A stretch of DNA of 64,000 nucleotides from an uncultured Lachnospiraceae bacterium (lineage in GTDB: Bacteria; Bacillota; Clostridia; Lachnospirales; Lachnospiraceae). Each line of letters begins with the position of its first letter. Within the stretch, counting starts at the first letter, position 1. The stretch is taken from contig CAJUJK010000006.1 of the NCBI GenBank assembly GCA_910586705.1, positions 62,001 to 126,000 of the forward strand. Reading direction: 5' to 3'. Of this stretch, positions 52,177 to 61,501 are shown in pieces. A model generated the notes under the pieces. The model made no database searches. It saw nothing but the letters and a program-made list of their open reading frames with translations, and was not told where the DNA came from. Position numbers and translations under genes: made by a program.

Positions 52177-52374
52177 TGCCCTTCTCCTTCCTTTTTGGAA
52201 TATAACGTGTCAAAAGCAGATCTAAGTTGATTCGTTTCACTCATTGTAACATGCCATAATGCTTGCAAAAATAGCGTCATTTTGCTCGTTTTATATCTTT
52301 ATGCACGTTTTTCGCCCATATGTTGAAGTGACCACGCATTTTGGTATATACTAATGTGAGAATGGAGGGTACCC
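52177..52374. promoter_or_regulatory. Divergent promoter region of the raffinose locus
   Basis: 198 bp between the binding-protein gene and the AraC gene. For the AraC gene, TTGAAG at 52323-52328 and TATACT at 52347-52352 fit a promoter with 18-bp spacing, and GGAGGG precedes the ATG. The side toward the binding protein is AT-rich but I see no clear operator. Confidence 0.5.
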
Positions 52375-53226
52375 ATGAGCGAAGTTATCTTCTCGGTTTT
52401 TCCAAGTGAAAATTTTGTGGATCTGGGATTGTATCAGTTTGGGTGGGAACAGTGCACGCCCTCCCACTCCTTTGGTCCGGCGGCGAGAAACCATTATCTG
52501 TTCCACTACTGTCTCTCCGGCACGGGCACTTTGTTTGCCGATAATTCCCACGGCGAATCGGTGCGCTACCAGATCAAAAGCGGACAGGGCTTTATGCTCT
52601 TCCCTAATCAAGTATGCATGTACATTGCAGATTATGATATCCCATGGGAATATACATGGATTGAATTTGACGGCCTGCGCGCCAGAGAGACCGTGCAGCT
52701 GGCAGGGCTTACGACTGACCAGCCGGTCTACAAAGCGCGCTATAAAGACATTGCCGAGACGATGAAGGACGAAATGCTCTACATCGTAAACCACAGGAAC
52801 GAATCTCCGTTCCATCTGATCGGACATCTGTACCTGTTCATAGACAGTTTTGTCCGCGCCTCCACCTCCACGCAGATCGGCAAGGGAAACAGCCTGCGCG
52901 ACTTCTATATCAAAGAGGCGTTCACCTTTATCGAACAGAACTTCCAGAACGACATTACCGTAGAAGATATCGCTGCCTCCTGCGGCTTAAACCGGAGCTA
53001 TTTCGGGAAAATTTTTCACGAAAACACAGGGAAATCACCTCAGGCATTTCTGATCTCCTACCGCATGACCAAGGCGGCGGAGCTGTTGAAGCTGACCGAA
53101 CTTTCCGTGGCAGATATCGGAAACGCGGTGGGGTACCCTAACCAGCTCCATTTCTCCAGAGCCTTCAAAAATGTGTATGGAATTTCGCCAAGACAATGGC
53201 GCACGGAAAACAGACCTTCCATTTAA
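52375..53226 (+). CDS. AraC-family regulator with cupin sensor domain
   Basis: 283 aa. Residues 20-130 form an AraC-type cupin (HYLFHYCLSGTGTLF, YQIKSGQGFMLFPNQVCMY); residues 185-280 the double helix-turn-helix (VEDIAASCGLNRSYFGKIFHENTG and VADIGNAVGYPNQLHFSRAFKNVYG). Divergent from the transporter and GH36 operon, which it most likely activates on raffinose-type sugars. Confidence 0.93.
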   Translation: MSEVIFSVFPSENFVDLGLYQFGWEQCTPSHSFGPAARNHYLFHYCLSGTGTLFADNSHGESVRYQIKSGQGFMLFPNQVCMYIADYDIPWEYTWIEFDGLRARETVQLAGLTTDQPVYKARYKDIAETMKDEMLYIVNHRNESPFHLIGHLYLFIDSFVRASTSTQIGKGNSLRDFYIKEAFTFIEQNFQNDITVEDIAASCGLNRSYFGKIFHENTGKSPQAFLISYRMTKAAELLKLTELSVADIGNAVGYPNQLHFSRAFKNVYGISPRQWRTENRPSI

Positions 53227-53315
53227 AGAATAACTGTTGACGTACTGTTTTCACATCAAGTATAATTTTATCTGTACAGCATAAAGAAAATACATAAGGA
53301 AGCGAGGTCAACATT

Positions 53316-54371
53316 TTGAGACAGTTTTTTGGTATGAGCCCAAGCGGCAATCTGGAGGAGGCGCTCCACGGTCTGAAAGACCCACAGTTGATTATGCTTT
53401 TGTCCAACAATGAACAGTTTGAGGATCATGTAAAAAAATTAGAATCCCTTTTCCCCGGCGTCCCCAGTATCGGCTGTATCGGCATGAGCTACGATGTCCG
53501 GGTCGTCGAGAAGGGTGTGGGCGTCATCGCCTATTATGACGGCATAAACGCCGTGGCAAACGTACTGGAGCATGTGTCAGTCATGCCTGTAAAATACATC
53601 GGGCGGCTGCAGAAAGACATACATAGCATTAAGAGTTCCGGCAGAGATACGGTGTGCATCGATTTCTGTTCTGGAAACGACGCCTGTGTATTGACTACCA
53701 TCTACAGCGCTTTACAGCGCAGCAACATCTCGCTGGTCGGCGGTACCGGCGACGGGGGAAAGGTCTCGGCAAACGGAAAGGTCTATGAAGATGCCGTTGC
53801 CTACGCGCTGATCAAAAACCTGAACGGCAAGGTGAAGGCATACAAGGAAAACATTTACCACCAGCTTGGTAATTACCGCTTTGTGGCGTCGGGAACGGAC
53901 AAGGCTAACTACCGGCTCGGGCAGCTGAACGGGAAGCCCGCCAAACAGGTATACCAGAACATTCTCCATGTGACGGAGGAACAGATTTCCACCCAGACGT
54001 TCAAAAATCCTTTCGGAAAAATCAACGGAAACGACACATGTATTATCTCCATCAAAGAGGTCAGCGGTAACTCGCTGACGTGTTTCCGGCAGGTAAACGA
54101 CTCCGATGTGCTGATTCTTCTGGAACTGGGCGACTACCGACAGATTGTGCGGGACACCATACAGACGATCAAAAATGATTTCCAGAGAATATCGGCTGTG
54201 TTCTCTGTAAACTGCCTGTTCCGTTATCTGCTCTTCACCGACCACCATTACATGAAGGATTATCTGATGGACATGAGCACTCTTGGACACCATGCCGGTC
54301 TGGTCGGATATGGCGAACACTACAACAACCGCTTTGTCAACCAGTCCATGACATGTGTGGTATTTGAGTAA
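53316..54371 (+). CDS. FIST-domain sensor protein
   Basis: 351 aa starting at TTG 53316 (GAGG 8 nt upstream). FIST_N region, residues 25-190 (PSIGCIGMSYD, SLVGGTGDGGKVS), then FIST_C, residues 200-345 (IKNDFQRISAVFSVNCLFRYLLF, GLVGYGEHYNNRFVNQSMTCVVFE). FIST domains are sensory, often with amino-acid or small-ligand roles. It is followed by a soluble chemoreceptor-type gene starting 13 bp past its stop, suggesting a ligand sensor passing a signal to it. Confidence 0.9.
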   Translation: MRQFFGMSPSGNLEEALHGLKDPQLIMLLSNNEQFEDHVKKLESLFPGVPSIGCIGMSYDVRVVEKGVGVIAYYDGINAVANVLEHVSVMPVKYIGRLQKDIHSIKSSGRDTVCIDFCSGNDACVLTTIYSALQRSNISLVGGTGDGGKVSANGKVYEDAVAYALIKNLNGKVKAYKENIYHQLGNYRFVASGTDKANYRLGQLNGKPAKQVYQNILHVTEEQISTQTFKNPFGKINGNDTCIISIKEVSGNSLTCFRQVNDSDVLILLELGDYRQIVRDTIQTIKNDFQRISAVFSVNCLFRYLLFTDHHYMKDYLMDMSTLGHHAGLVGYGEHYNNRFVNQSMTCVVFE

Positions 54372-54384
54372 GGGAGGCGTAGAG

Positions 54385-55308
54385 ATGAAATTCAGAAAAA
54401 AATCCCAGCAGGAAGAAAAAACCCTTGATCCGATCGTCTATGTGGTGGAGAGCCTTCAGGGCTACCGCAGCGCCCTGATCCAGAGCGAGGTGGACTCCCT
54501 GCACGAACTGAGCATGGTCCGTCATTCCTTCGGCAATGTGCTGCACGACTCCGAATCGCTGAGAGAATCCCTCTCAGACTTCGAGCAGACTTTTTCCAGC
54601 ATCAATACCGTGTCCGCACAGTTTGCATCCGTAAAAGACAATATTTTCGAGTCCGTCAGTCAGGTACAGGGCAAGGTCGAGACACTCAAAAGCAGTTCCC
54701 TTCAGGTCGCAAACCACTTTGAGGAGATGCAGAGCACCTTCGACACCTTCCAGCTCTCCTTAAATGAGATCCGCAAATGTATGGGCAGGATCGTGTCCAT
54801 CGCAGACCAGACAAACATTCTCTCCCTCAACGCTTCCATCGAGGCGGCAAGGGCAGGGGAACAGGGAAAGGGCTTTGCCACGGTGGCGGGCGAGATCAAG
54901 AGCCTGTCTGAGGAGATCAAAAACCTTGTGTCCATGGTGGATTCCAGTGTGGGTGAGGTGGAGAGCGGAACCGACCAGCTCCACGCCAGCATCCAGACCT
55001 CGCATCAGGCGCTGGAGGAAAGTCTCACGAAAGTGGATGAAACCTATGCCATGTTTGACAAGATCACGCAGGCGGCGGGCGGCGCGGAATCCGTGCAGAC
55101 AGAAATCTCGGGAGTCATCGACGACTCAAAGAGCAAATTACATACCCTAAGCAGTTTCTTTGAAAAGATGAAAAACCACTATGATACGGTTATGCAGCAC
55201 ATCAACCGGGTCAGCAGCATGGGGACGACCAAAAGCGCGATGTACGAGGATATCGACAATATGATGGCGCAGATTCCCCCCATTATTGACGACTATAATG
55301 CCGGTTAA
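54385..55308 (+). CDS. Soluble methyl-accepting chemotaxis-type signalling protein
   Basis: 307 aa from the ATG at 54385 (GGGAGG upstream). No membrane segment: N-terminal helical part (residues 1-110), then the MCP signalling hairpin with ADQTNILSLNASIEAARAGEQGKGFATVAGEI (141-171, quoted in part). Long coiled coils on both sides. It would act in the cytoplasm, perhaps on CheA or on a non-motility kinase. Pairs with the FIST gene; terminator follows. Confidence 0.9.
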   Translation: MKFRKKSQQEEKTLDPIVYVVESLQGYRSALIQSEVDSLHELSMVRHSFGNVLHDSESLRESLSDFEQTFSSINTVSAQFASVKDNIFESVSQVQGKVETLKSSSLQVANHFEEMQSTFDTFQLSLNEIRKCMGRIVSIADQTNILSLNASIEAARAGEQGKGFATVAGEIKSLSEEIKNLVSMVDSSVGEVESGTDQLHASIQTSHQALEESLTKVDETYAMFDKITQAAGGAESVQTEISGVIDDSKSKLHTLSSFFEKMKNHYDTVMQHINRVSSMGTTKSAMYEDIDNMMAQIPPIIDDYNAG

Positions 55309-55335
55309 CCTGCTCTTAAACCTAAGAAAAGAGCA

Positions 55336-55371
55336 AGAACTCTCCCATTGCGGGAGAGTTCTCTATTTTTT
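55336..55371 (+). terminator. Rho-independent terminator after the chemoreceptor gene
   Basis: AGAACTCTCCC (55336-55346), loop ATTGC, GGGAGAGTTCT (55352-55362), then T-rich TATTTTTT. Its T tract overlaps the stop region of the convergent GGDEF gene. Confidence 0.88.
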
Positions 55372-57333
55372 CCCTTTCGTTCCCAGAAACGTCGGATCGC
55401 TCTGAAACGCCTTAAACTTACGCGCAATGTCCGCCTCGGGCAGTACACAGTGATAAATCTCCAGCCCGGCAATCTTGCCGTGGAAGGACTTCTGGTACTC
55501 GTCCCCGCCTATGACCACCCGCTCCGGCACCTTCAGGTTCGGCGCGCGGTCCTTGCTGCCGATCAGCATACCGTTAAAATACAGTCTGACCAGTCCCGTG
55601 ATCACATCGCAGGAGACGCACATATAGGACCACTCTCCCGGCACCGCGTGTCTGCCGAAAATATCGAACCACTCGTTCACTTCCCTGTCGTCCTTCATGC
55701 GGAACACACAGCTGCAGATCGCATCCGAGGGCACCAGACTGATGAAACCGTCCAGATAAGTGACGTAAAATACACTCGTCCATGCCTGCATTTCCGCCGT
55801 GTTGACCCACAGACAGATCGTATAGCTCTCGCTGTACATGACGGATTTCGGCAGCACAACGATATTTTCTCCCACCTTGCCTCCCGGGAAGGAAAGCGCC
55901 ATCTGCCCCGCCACCACGCCGGTGTCATAGGTAATGCCCTCTCCCCGGATTTCCCCTTCGTTCTTTCCCTCCGCATCCTTCAGATGGTGGTCGAAAGAAT
56001 AGACCGTGGGAATGCGGTTGCTGACAAAGAAATAGCGGTCGTTATACATTTCAAAAAAGCGCGCCGGCGGCTGCGGCTTCCCGTAAAAGTCACCCAGCCC
56101 CAGCTGTGCGCCGTAGTTTGCCAGCGCTCCCGCCTGCACGGTATTTTCAATGCCCTGCGCCACGATCATAAACTGCAGATCCCTGCCGAGACCTATGAGA
56201 TTGCGGAACAGAAGAAGCGGACGTCTGTCATTGCCTTTATCCGACTTGAGAAGTCTGGGGTCCAGCTTCAGAATGCTTGCCGGAACCTGCTGCAATACCT
56301 TGAAGGAAGAAGCGGAGCCAAAGTTTTCAATCGCTATCTCAAAGCCCATCTCAGACAGGACTTCCACCGCGCATACAATCTTCTCTCCCCGCCCGAGGAA
56401 ACTCTCCTCCTCGATGCAGAGCTTGATCTCCTCCGGTCTGACCTGATAGGTTTCCAGACATTTTCTGATATGATCCAGACCGTCCGCCTGCAAAATCGTT
56501 CTGGCGGAGAGACGGACATAAATCTGCAGTTCCTTAAAAACAGTATCCTGCCACTTCTGTTTCCAACGGCAGATCTGTTCAAATATCATCTTATCCAGCC
56601 GGGTAATCACACCGTACTGCTCCAGCACGGGAATAAAGGTTTCCTCCTCCAGAATTTCCTTCCCCGGAAAATGCCAGTACAGCACCGCCTTCACCGCATA
56701 CACGTCGGAGTTCTGCAGATAGATCATGGGCTGGAAACGCAGTTCAAACTCCTCCTCACGGAACGCGGTGAGCGCCCTGTCCTTCATCGCTTTCTGTTCA
56801 GCGAGCTGTTCCCGTATAACTTCATAGTTTACATAACTCCCTTTGCCGTTTTTCTTGACAAAGTACATCGCCTCGTCGCCCTGATCCAGAATCACGGACA
56901 GGTTTTCGGAAACGCGGCATCCCGCCACAAAACCGATGCTGAAAGAGAGAACCTCCCGCAGGGATTCGTCAAAGTCCTCCTTCAGTCTGTGCTGCAGCAG
57001 CGCAAACTCTTCTTCCGGCTCCTCCGCAAACGCGGCTGCGTCGCAGAGTACCACAAACTCGTCACCGCCCAGCCGCACCACAAGCTGTCCGGGAAACGCA
57101 TCCTGCAAAAGGTCGCTCACAAACAGCAGAAGTTCGTCGCCCTTTGCATGGCCGTACACATCGTTTACCAGTTTAAAATTATCCACATCCATATAGAGAC
57201 AGTGGACGCGCGCGCCTTCTGGCAGTCCGTCCCATATCTCATGGAGCCCTCTCCTGTTCGTCAGTCCCGTCAGATAGTCGGTATTTTTTTCACCGCCCGC
57301 CCGATCGATCAGGTCGCCGAATAAGCTTTTCAT
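55363..57333 (-). CDS. GGDEF - degenerate EAL - LamG-like protein
   Basis: 656 aa, no membrane segment or signal peptide. GGDEF domain, residues 15-165, with intact RLGGDEF at 87-93 so diguanylate cyclase activity is possible. EAL-like domain, 185-430: the EAL signature reads KAV in VYAVKAVLYW, DDFGTG reads ENFGSA, and VAEGVE reads VAQGIE, so phosphodiesterase activity is unlikely. C-terminal 470-640 resembles a LamG/concanavalin-like lectin fold (YTICLWVNTAEMQAWTSVFYV, GEWSYMCVSCD, LYFNGMLIGS). A lectin-like domain in a cytoplasmic c-di-GMP protein is unusual. Convergent to the FIST and chemoreceptor pair. Confidence 0.88.
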   Translation of the reverse strand: MKSLFGDLIDRAGGEKNTDYLTGLTNRRGLHEIWDGLPEGARVHCLYMDVDNFKLVNDVYGHAKGDELLLFVSDLLQDAFPGQLVVRLGGDEFVVLCDAAAFAEEPEEEFALLQHRLKEDFDESLREVLSFSIGFVAGCRVSENLSVILDQGDEAMYFVKKNGKGSYVNYEVIREQLAEQKAMKDRALTAFREEEFELRFQPMIYLQNSDVYAVKAVLYWHFPGKEILEEETFIPVLEQYGVITRLDKMIFEQICRWKQKWQDTVFKELQIYVRLSARTILQADGLDHIRKCLETYQVRPEEIKLCIEEESFLGRGEKIVCAVEVLSEMGFEIAIENFGSASSFKVLQQVPASILKLDPRLLKSDKGNDRRPLLLFRNLIGLGRDLQFMIVAQGIENTVQAGALANYGAQLGLGDFYGKPQPPARFFEMYNDRYFFVSNRIPTVYSFDHHLKDAEGKNEGEIRGEGITYDTGVVAGQMALSFPGGKVGENIVVLPKSVMYSESYTICLWVNTAEMQAWTSVFYVTYLDGFISLVPSDAICSCVFRMKDDREVNEWFDIFGRHAVPGEWSYMCVSCDVITGLVRLYFNGMLIGSKDRAPNLKVPERVVIGGDEYQKSFHGKIAGLEIYHCVLPEADIARKFKAFQSDPTFLGTKGKK

Positions 57334-57379
57334 ATGTTATCCCCCACATACACAAACGCTACAGTTTCATTATATAGAA

Positions 57380-57424
57380 AACGGGCCGCTGTTTCAACCG
57401 AAAACGGTATCACAGCAGCCCGTT
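57380..57424 (-). terminator. Terminator of the arabinoside transporter operon
   Basis: AACGGGCCGCTGT (57380-57392) pairs with ACAGCAGCCCGTT (57412-57424), one mismatch. On the minus strand TTTTC follows. Lies 33 bp past the permease 2 stop. Confidence 0.75.
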
Positions 57425-57456
57425 GGCAATGGAGTGTATGCCCTAAAGTAATTTCC

Positions 57457-58344
57457 CTAGCCTTTGACCGCTCCAGCCGTCATACCCTCGATGAAGTATC
57501 TCTGGAAACAGAGGAAGATAATGAATACCGGGAGGATACCAAACATGGATCCTGCAATCAGTACATCGTAGTTGTTTCCGTAGGGTGTAAGCAGGGTGTT
57601 CAAACCAATCGGAAGCGTAAACTTCTCTGCGCTTCTGTATACAAGCATCGGCCAGAGCACGTTATTCCATGAACCCATCGCGCACAGAATCGCCATAGCC
57701 GCAAACGCGGGCTTCGTGATCGGCATCATAATCTTGAAGCAGATACCGTACTCGGTGGCGCCGTCGATACGCCCCGCATCCAGCAGGTCTTTTGGCAGTC
57801 CCGACATATACTGCCTGAAGAAGAAGATCGTGGACGCACCGCAGATACCCGGCAGCATCACGCCCCAGATGGTGTCAACCAGCTTCAGGTTGATCATCTC
57901 CTTGTAGAGCGGGAGAATCAAGATCTCGAAGGGAACCATCATGGTTGCGATTACGAGGAAAAACAGGAAGTTTTTCAGCGGGTAATTATACATCGTCAGA
58001 CCGTAAGCCACGATATAGCACACAAGCAGCGTCAGGAATACCGTGACGAGCATCAGTACCAAACTGTTCTTGTACCACATAAAGTACTTGTGACCATCCA
58101 CATTGTTGCCAAACAGGTACGTGTAGTTGTTAAGTGTCATGGTGCTGAAATCCAGATTGATACTAAGACCCCGGCGGATCAGCTCCGTGCCGGGTCGGAA
58201 GGATGCAATCAAACCGGCAAACAGCGGATATACGATCAAGAAGGAGAGAACCGCAAACAGTGCCGTAGCGAACACGGTCAAAATATTTCTCTTAGTTCTC
58301 ATTCCCATAGTTTCTTCGCCTTTTACAGAGGTTGTTTCTGCCAT
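57457..58344 (-). CDS. CUT1 sugar ABC transporter permease 2 (arabinoside locus)
   Basis: 295 aa, six membrane segments beginning ILTVFATALFAVLSFLIVYPLF. EAA loop LPKDLLDAGRIDGATEYGICFKIMMPITKP. ATG follows the permease 1 stop with 1 nt between, so translation is coupled. Confidence 0.93.
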   Translation of the reverse strand: MAETTSVKGEETMGMRTKRNILTVFATALFAVLSFLIVYPLFAGLIASFRPGTELIRRGLSINLDFSTMTLNNYTYLFGNNVDGHKYFMWYKNSLVLMLVTVFLTLLVCYIVAYGLTMYNYPLKNFLFFLVIATMMVPFEILILPLYKEMINLKLVDTIWGVMLPGICGASTIFFFRQYMSGLPKDLLDAGRIDGATEYGICFKIMMPITKPAFAAMAILCAMGSWNNVLWPMLVYRSAEKFTLPIGLNTLLTPYGNNYDVLIAGSMFGILPVFIIFLCFQRYFIEGMTAGAVKG

Positions 58345-58345
58345 A

Positions 58346-59245
58346 TTACTTTTCCTCCTTCCCTAATGTGCCGTTCACGACAAGCTGTACGATATTGATC
58401 GCCAGCGCTATCACGAGCAGGACGATACCTACCGCGCTGCCGTATCCGAGCTGGTTCTTGGTGATACCGCGCTTGTACAGATATCCCACGATGGTCAGAC
58501 CGATGTTGTTCGGTGAATCGGGACCTGCCCACAACATGTAGGATTCCATGAACATCGCCAGACCTGCGTACACGCTGATCGTCAGCACATAAACGGTGGT
58601 CGGTTTCAAAAGAGGAATGGTAACATACCGGAATTTCTGCCAGGCGGTCGCGCCGTCAATATCTGCCGCCTCATACATGGCGGTGTCAATCGCCTTCAAT
58701 CCGGAAATAAAGTAGAGCATATTTACACCGGTCCATCTCCAGCACGCCACAAGTAAAAGGGCGCCGAGACCGGTTGCTTTCATTTTCAGCCATTTAAAAG
58801 TGCCAAGTCCGAGAGCCGTCGTGATCACATTCATCTGACCGGTCGGATACTCGGAAAACATCAGTCTGAAAAGCGTACCAGAGATAACGACCGACGTAAG
58901 CGCCGGCACATACAGACATGCCTTCCAGAAGCCTTTCGCCTTCACCAGTCTGGAATCCATCAGCACCGCAAAGAACATCGGGAACGGAATCAGCAGAACC
59001 AGTGTCAGAACCATGTATTGAAAACTGTTTTTAATTGCCGTGTGAAATATTTTATCTTTTAAGAGTTTCTGGAAATTACTGATTCCCACCCATTCCGTAC
59101 CGGTAGGTTTGATATCCTGAAAACTCATGGTGATGGTACTGCATAACGGATAAATCCAGAATAAAAGAAAACTGATAATAAAAGGAAGCACGAACACATA
59201 GGGCGCCGCCTTTTGTGAATAGAAAAATTTTTTAAATTTATTCAT
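58346..59245 (-). CDS. CUT1 sugar ABC transporter permease 1 (arabinoside locus)
   Basis: 299 aa from the ATG at 59245 (GGGAG 9 nt upstream; a GTG at 59251 is in frame). Six membrane segments; EAA loop AIDTAMYEAADIDGATAWQKFRYVTIPLLKP. A stem-loop separates it from the binding-protein gene. Confidence 0.93.
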   Translation of the reverse strand: MNKFKKFFYSQKAAPYVFVLPFIISFLLFWIYPLCSTITMSFQDIKPTGTEWVGISNFQKLLKDKIFHTAIKNSFQYMVLTLVLLIPFPMFFAVLMDSRLVKAKGFWKACLYVPALTSVVISGTLFRLMFSEYPTGQMNVITTALGLGTFKWLKMKATGLGALLLVACWRWTGVNMLYFISGLKAIDTAMYEAADIDGATAWQKFRYVTIPLLKPTTVYVLTISVYAGLAMFMESYMLWAGPDSPNNIGLTIVGYLYKRGITKNQLGYGSAVGIVLLVIALAINIVQLVVNGTLGKEEK

Positions 59246-59293
59246 ACGCACACACTCCCAATCTTTGTCTACTATACACCCATCCTACAACAA

Positions 59294-59321
59294 AGAGGGG
59301 ATTGCATTCACAATCCCCTCT
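59294..59321 (-). terminator. Stem-loop between binding-protein and permease genes (arabinoside locus)
   Basis: AGAGGGGATTG (59294-59304) pairs perfectly with CAATCCCCTCT (59311-59321), loop 6 nt. On the minus strand TTTGTTGT follows. Same place and likely same role as the stem-loop at 14562-14587. Confidence 0.7.
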
Positions 59322-59331
59322 ATTAAATTTA

Positions 59332-60816
59332 CTACTGCTCGAGATCAACCACATCCTGAGCTGCCTGCAGCGCCTCTTCTACATCCACGCCGTTCTCGAG
59401 AACGTCATTCAGAGTTACGTTACACATCTGCTCGTTGATGGTCGGGCTGATGGAAGTCGTGTAAACCGTTCCGATATCATCCTTGATGCCGTAGAGCACA
59501 TCGTAAGGGAAGTTACGGAAGAACTGGTTGTACTGGTTGTTTTCGTCATGTGCGAATGCGTCGTCGTTCCACAGAACGGTGTTACATACGTCGAAACCAA
59601 GGTTATCCCAGATCAGCTGCTCACCTTCCTCGGACATCTTAGCCCAGCAGAGGAACTCGGAAGCCAGATCTTTGTCAACAGCCTGCTGTGTCACAACAGT
59701 ACCGGTACCGCCGATACCTACGGAGCACTTCTGACCTGCCTCGAATACAGGACACTTAGCGATGTACCAGTTGCCCTTCTCCTCGGGCATGTAGTTGGTG
59801 AAACGGCTCATGTACCACATCGCCTTCGGGAAGGAAACGATGTTGTGATCCAGAATGTTCTGGAAACCTGCCTCTAAGTCAACGTGACCGTCGGGAGATA
59901 CCATTGCGAGACCGCTGTTAACCCACTCCTGCTGCATGGTGAGCATCTTCTTTACGGAATCAAGCTGTACGTTTGCCGTGCCGCCCATACCGCCGGTCCA
60001 GTCCTCGCCGTACTCAGCCATAGCGATCCATAACCAGTCACAGCCTGCGGTATCAACGGAAGTCCAGTGTTTATCTTCGGGATTGCCGATTGCATCCAGA
60101 TATTTCTGTCCAAGTGCTGCATAGTCATCCCAGGTAACAACCGCGTCCACGTCTGCCTGAGAAAGACCTGCCTCCTCAAGGGCAGCCATGTTATAGTACA
60201 TAACCGTAGCGCCTACGTGGTAAGGAATACCGTAGTTGTTTCCGTCAGAACCGGAGTAGACAGCCATTCTCGCAGGAACCATGGTGTCAAGGTAAGGAGC
60301 TGCCGCATCGTTCTGGGGAACAAGCCATGTGTCAAGACCTGCTACCACGTTCGGGAACTGACCGATCTCCACGTCACAGATGTCGGGAGCGCCCGTGCCT
60401 GCGTTCAGGGAAGTCAACAGTTTTGTATGCATGTCTGCGTAAGGATATGTAGTGCAGGTAATCTCGATGGTTCTGTCGGGATTCTGCTCGTTCCACTTCT
60501 CAACCATGTTGCCGTAGTGCTGTCCGTGTATTTCTACGAATGTCCACATCTCCATATGTGTACCGTTGGGATCACCGAAGGTAGCGGTAGGAATCTCTTC
60601 CTCTGCTGCCGCCGCATCCTCTGCGGGAGCTTCCTCAGCCGCCGCACCGTCGTCTGCTGCCGCTGCGTCGTCGGAACCAGCGTCTGCCGCGGGAGCTTCC
60701 TCAGCCGCGCCGCCGTCTGCTGCCGGAGCGGAACCTGCGTCACCGCCGCCGCATCCTACCAGTGTGGTAGCAAGCATAGCTGCTGTCATCAAGGTAGCCA
60801 ATACTTTCTTTTTCAT
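59332..60816 (-). CDS. Sugar-binding lipoprotein of the arabinoside transporter
   Basis: 494 aa. Signal MKKKVLATLMTAAMLATT with lipobox LVGC, then a long Ala/Asp/Glu/Pro linker (residues 25-75), then a family-1 binding fold (HMEMWTFVEIHGQHYGNMVEKWNEQNPD). AAGGAGG precedes the ATG. The nearby GH51 and GH43 genes suggest an arabino-oligosaccharide ligand. Confidence 0.92.
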   Translation of the reverse strand: MKKKVLATLMTAAMLATTLVGCGGGDAGSAPAADGGAAEEAPAADAGSDDAAAADDGAAAEEAPAEDAAAAEEEIPTATFGDPNGTHMEMWTFVEIHGQHYGNMVEKWNEQNPDRTIEITCTTYPYADMHTKLLTSLNAGTGAPDICDVEIGQFPNVVAGLDTWLVPQNDAAAPYLDTMVPARMAVYSGSDGNNYGIPYHVGATVMYYNMAALEEAGLSQADVDAVVTWDDYAALGQKYLDAIGNPEDKHWTSVDTAGCDWLWIAMAEYGEDWTGGMGGTANVQLDSVKKMLTMQQEWVNSGLAMVSPDGHVDLEAGFQNILDHNIVSFPKAMWYMSRFTNYMPEEKGNWYIAKCPVFEAGQKCSVGIGGTGTVVTQQAVDKDLASEFLCWAKMSEEGEQLIWDNLGFDVCNTVLWNDDAFAHDENNQYNQFFRNFPYDVLYGIKDDIGTVYTTSISPTINEQMCNVTLNDVLENGVDVEEALQAAQDVVDLEQ

Positions 60817-60978
60817 TCTTTTTCCTCCTTATTATGAATATGCTGTTCGACAACCGCACTACAGTTTGTCTAAAATACTTTAGGCGATATGCTATATTTT
60901 ACCAAAACAGGTGTCTCTCGCCTTTTTTTTGTGACAGGTGCCTTTTTTCGATTTTTAAAAATTAAGCAACCTGTACAC

Positions 60979-60991
60979 TTTTTTTTTTTTT
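60979..60991. repeat. 13-nt T homopolymer in the binding-protein leader region
   Basis: Run of 13 T on the plus strand, 163-175 bp upstream of the binding-protein ATG. The perfect palindrome ATTGTACAAT (61011-61020) is nearby. Runs this long are prone to slippage. The 289-bp stretch 60817-61105 has no gene and should hold the promoter of this transporter. Confidence 0.6.
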
Positions 60992-61105
60992 GCGGTTATC
61001 TTATGTTCATATTGTACAATAGCAGGAAGAATACGTCAATAGCTTTTTGAATTATTTTAGTTTTTTTTGAATTATTTAAAGTTGCATAAATTCATTCATG
61101 TTATG

Positions 61106-61378
61106 TCATTCATCTGAAATACCCCATTTATCGTAAGGACAGTGGTTTTTTCTGATCGCCGCACGCAGCTCCACAAAGCATCCGCACGCCCTGCACATGC
61201 CGTCCAGAAGCAGGTCACACTCCTTACAAAGAGAGAGCCGCTTCTCATAAAGCGGCTCCCCGACCTTTACATCTTCATCCAGATTGGCTATGTAGTCATG
61301 CAGATTTTGAAAATACGCCGCCTGATCCATATCTCTTGTGAGACATTTGCGGCAGATCCGTCTGTTTTCGATCTCCAT
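61106..61378 (-). CDS. DUF6171-like small Cys-rich protein
   Basis: 90 aa. Cysteine pairs CRKCLTR near the N-terminus, CKEC and CRACGCF near residues 50-67 and C near 80 suggest a zinc-binding fold. It ends NHCPYDKWGISDE. From memory this is the DUF6171 family of Lachnospiraceae; function unknown. It lies between the GH51 gene and the transporter genes on the same strand. Confidence 0.75.
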   Translation of the reverse strand: MEIENRRICRKCLTRDMDQAAYFQNLHDYIANLDEDVKVGEPLYEKRLSLCKECDLLLDGMCRACGCFVELRAAIRKNHCPYDKWGISDE

Positions 61379-61501
61379 ATCAAAGCTTCCTCCCCAATCC
61401 TGTCACCACCCCGCAAATCCGCCCGCATCCCTGTATCCGACGGGACAAGAGGGGCACAGTCTGAGCCATTCCCCTCTTTCTCTGCATATCTTCCCCTTCA
61501 C
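61379..61501 (-). terminator. Weak hairpin downstream of the GH51 gene
   Basis: AGAGGGG (61449-61455) pairs with CCCCTCT (61472-61478) with a 16-nt loop; no T run on either strand. The rest of this 123-bp gap shows nothing. Confidence 0.35.

Noticed and set aside
55348..57324. 658-codon plus-strand ORF
   Set aside because: Exactly opposite the GGDEF-EAL gene, with no domain and no ribosome site; a shadow of codon bias.
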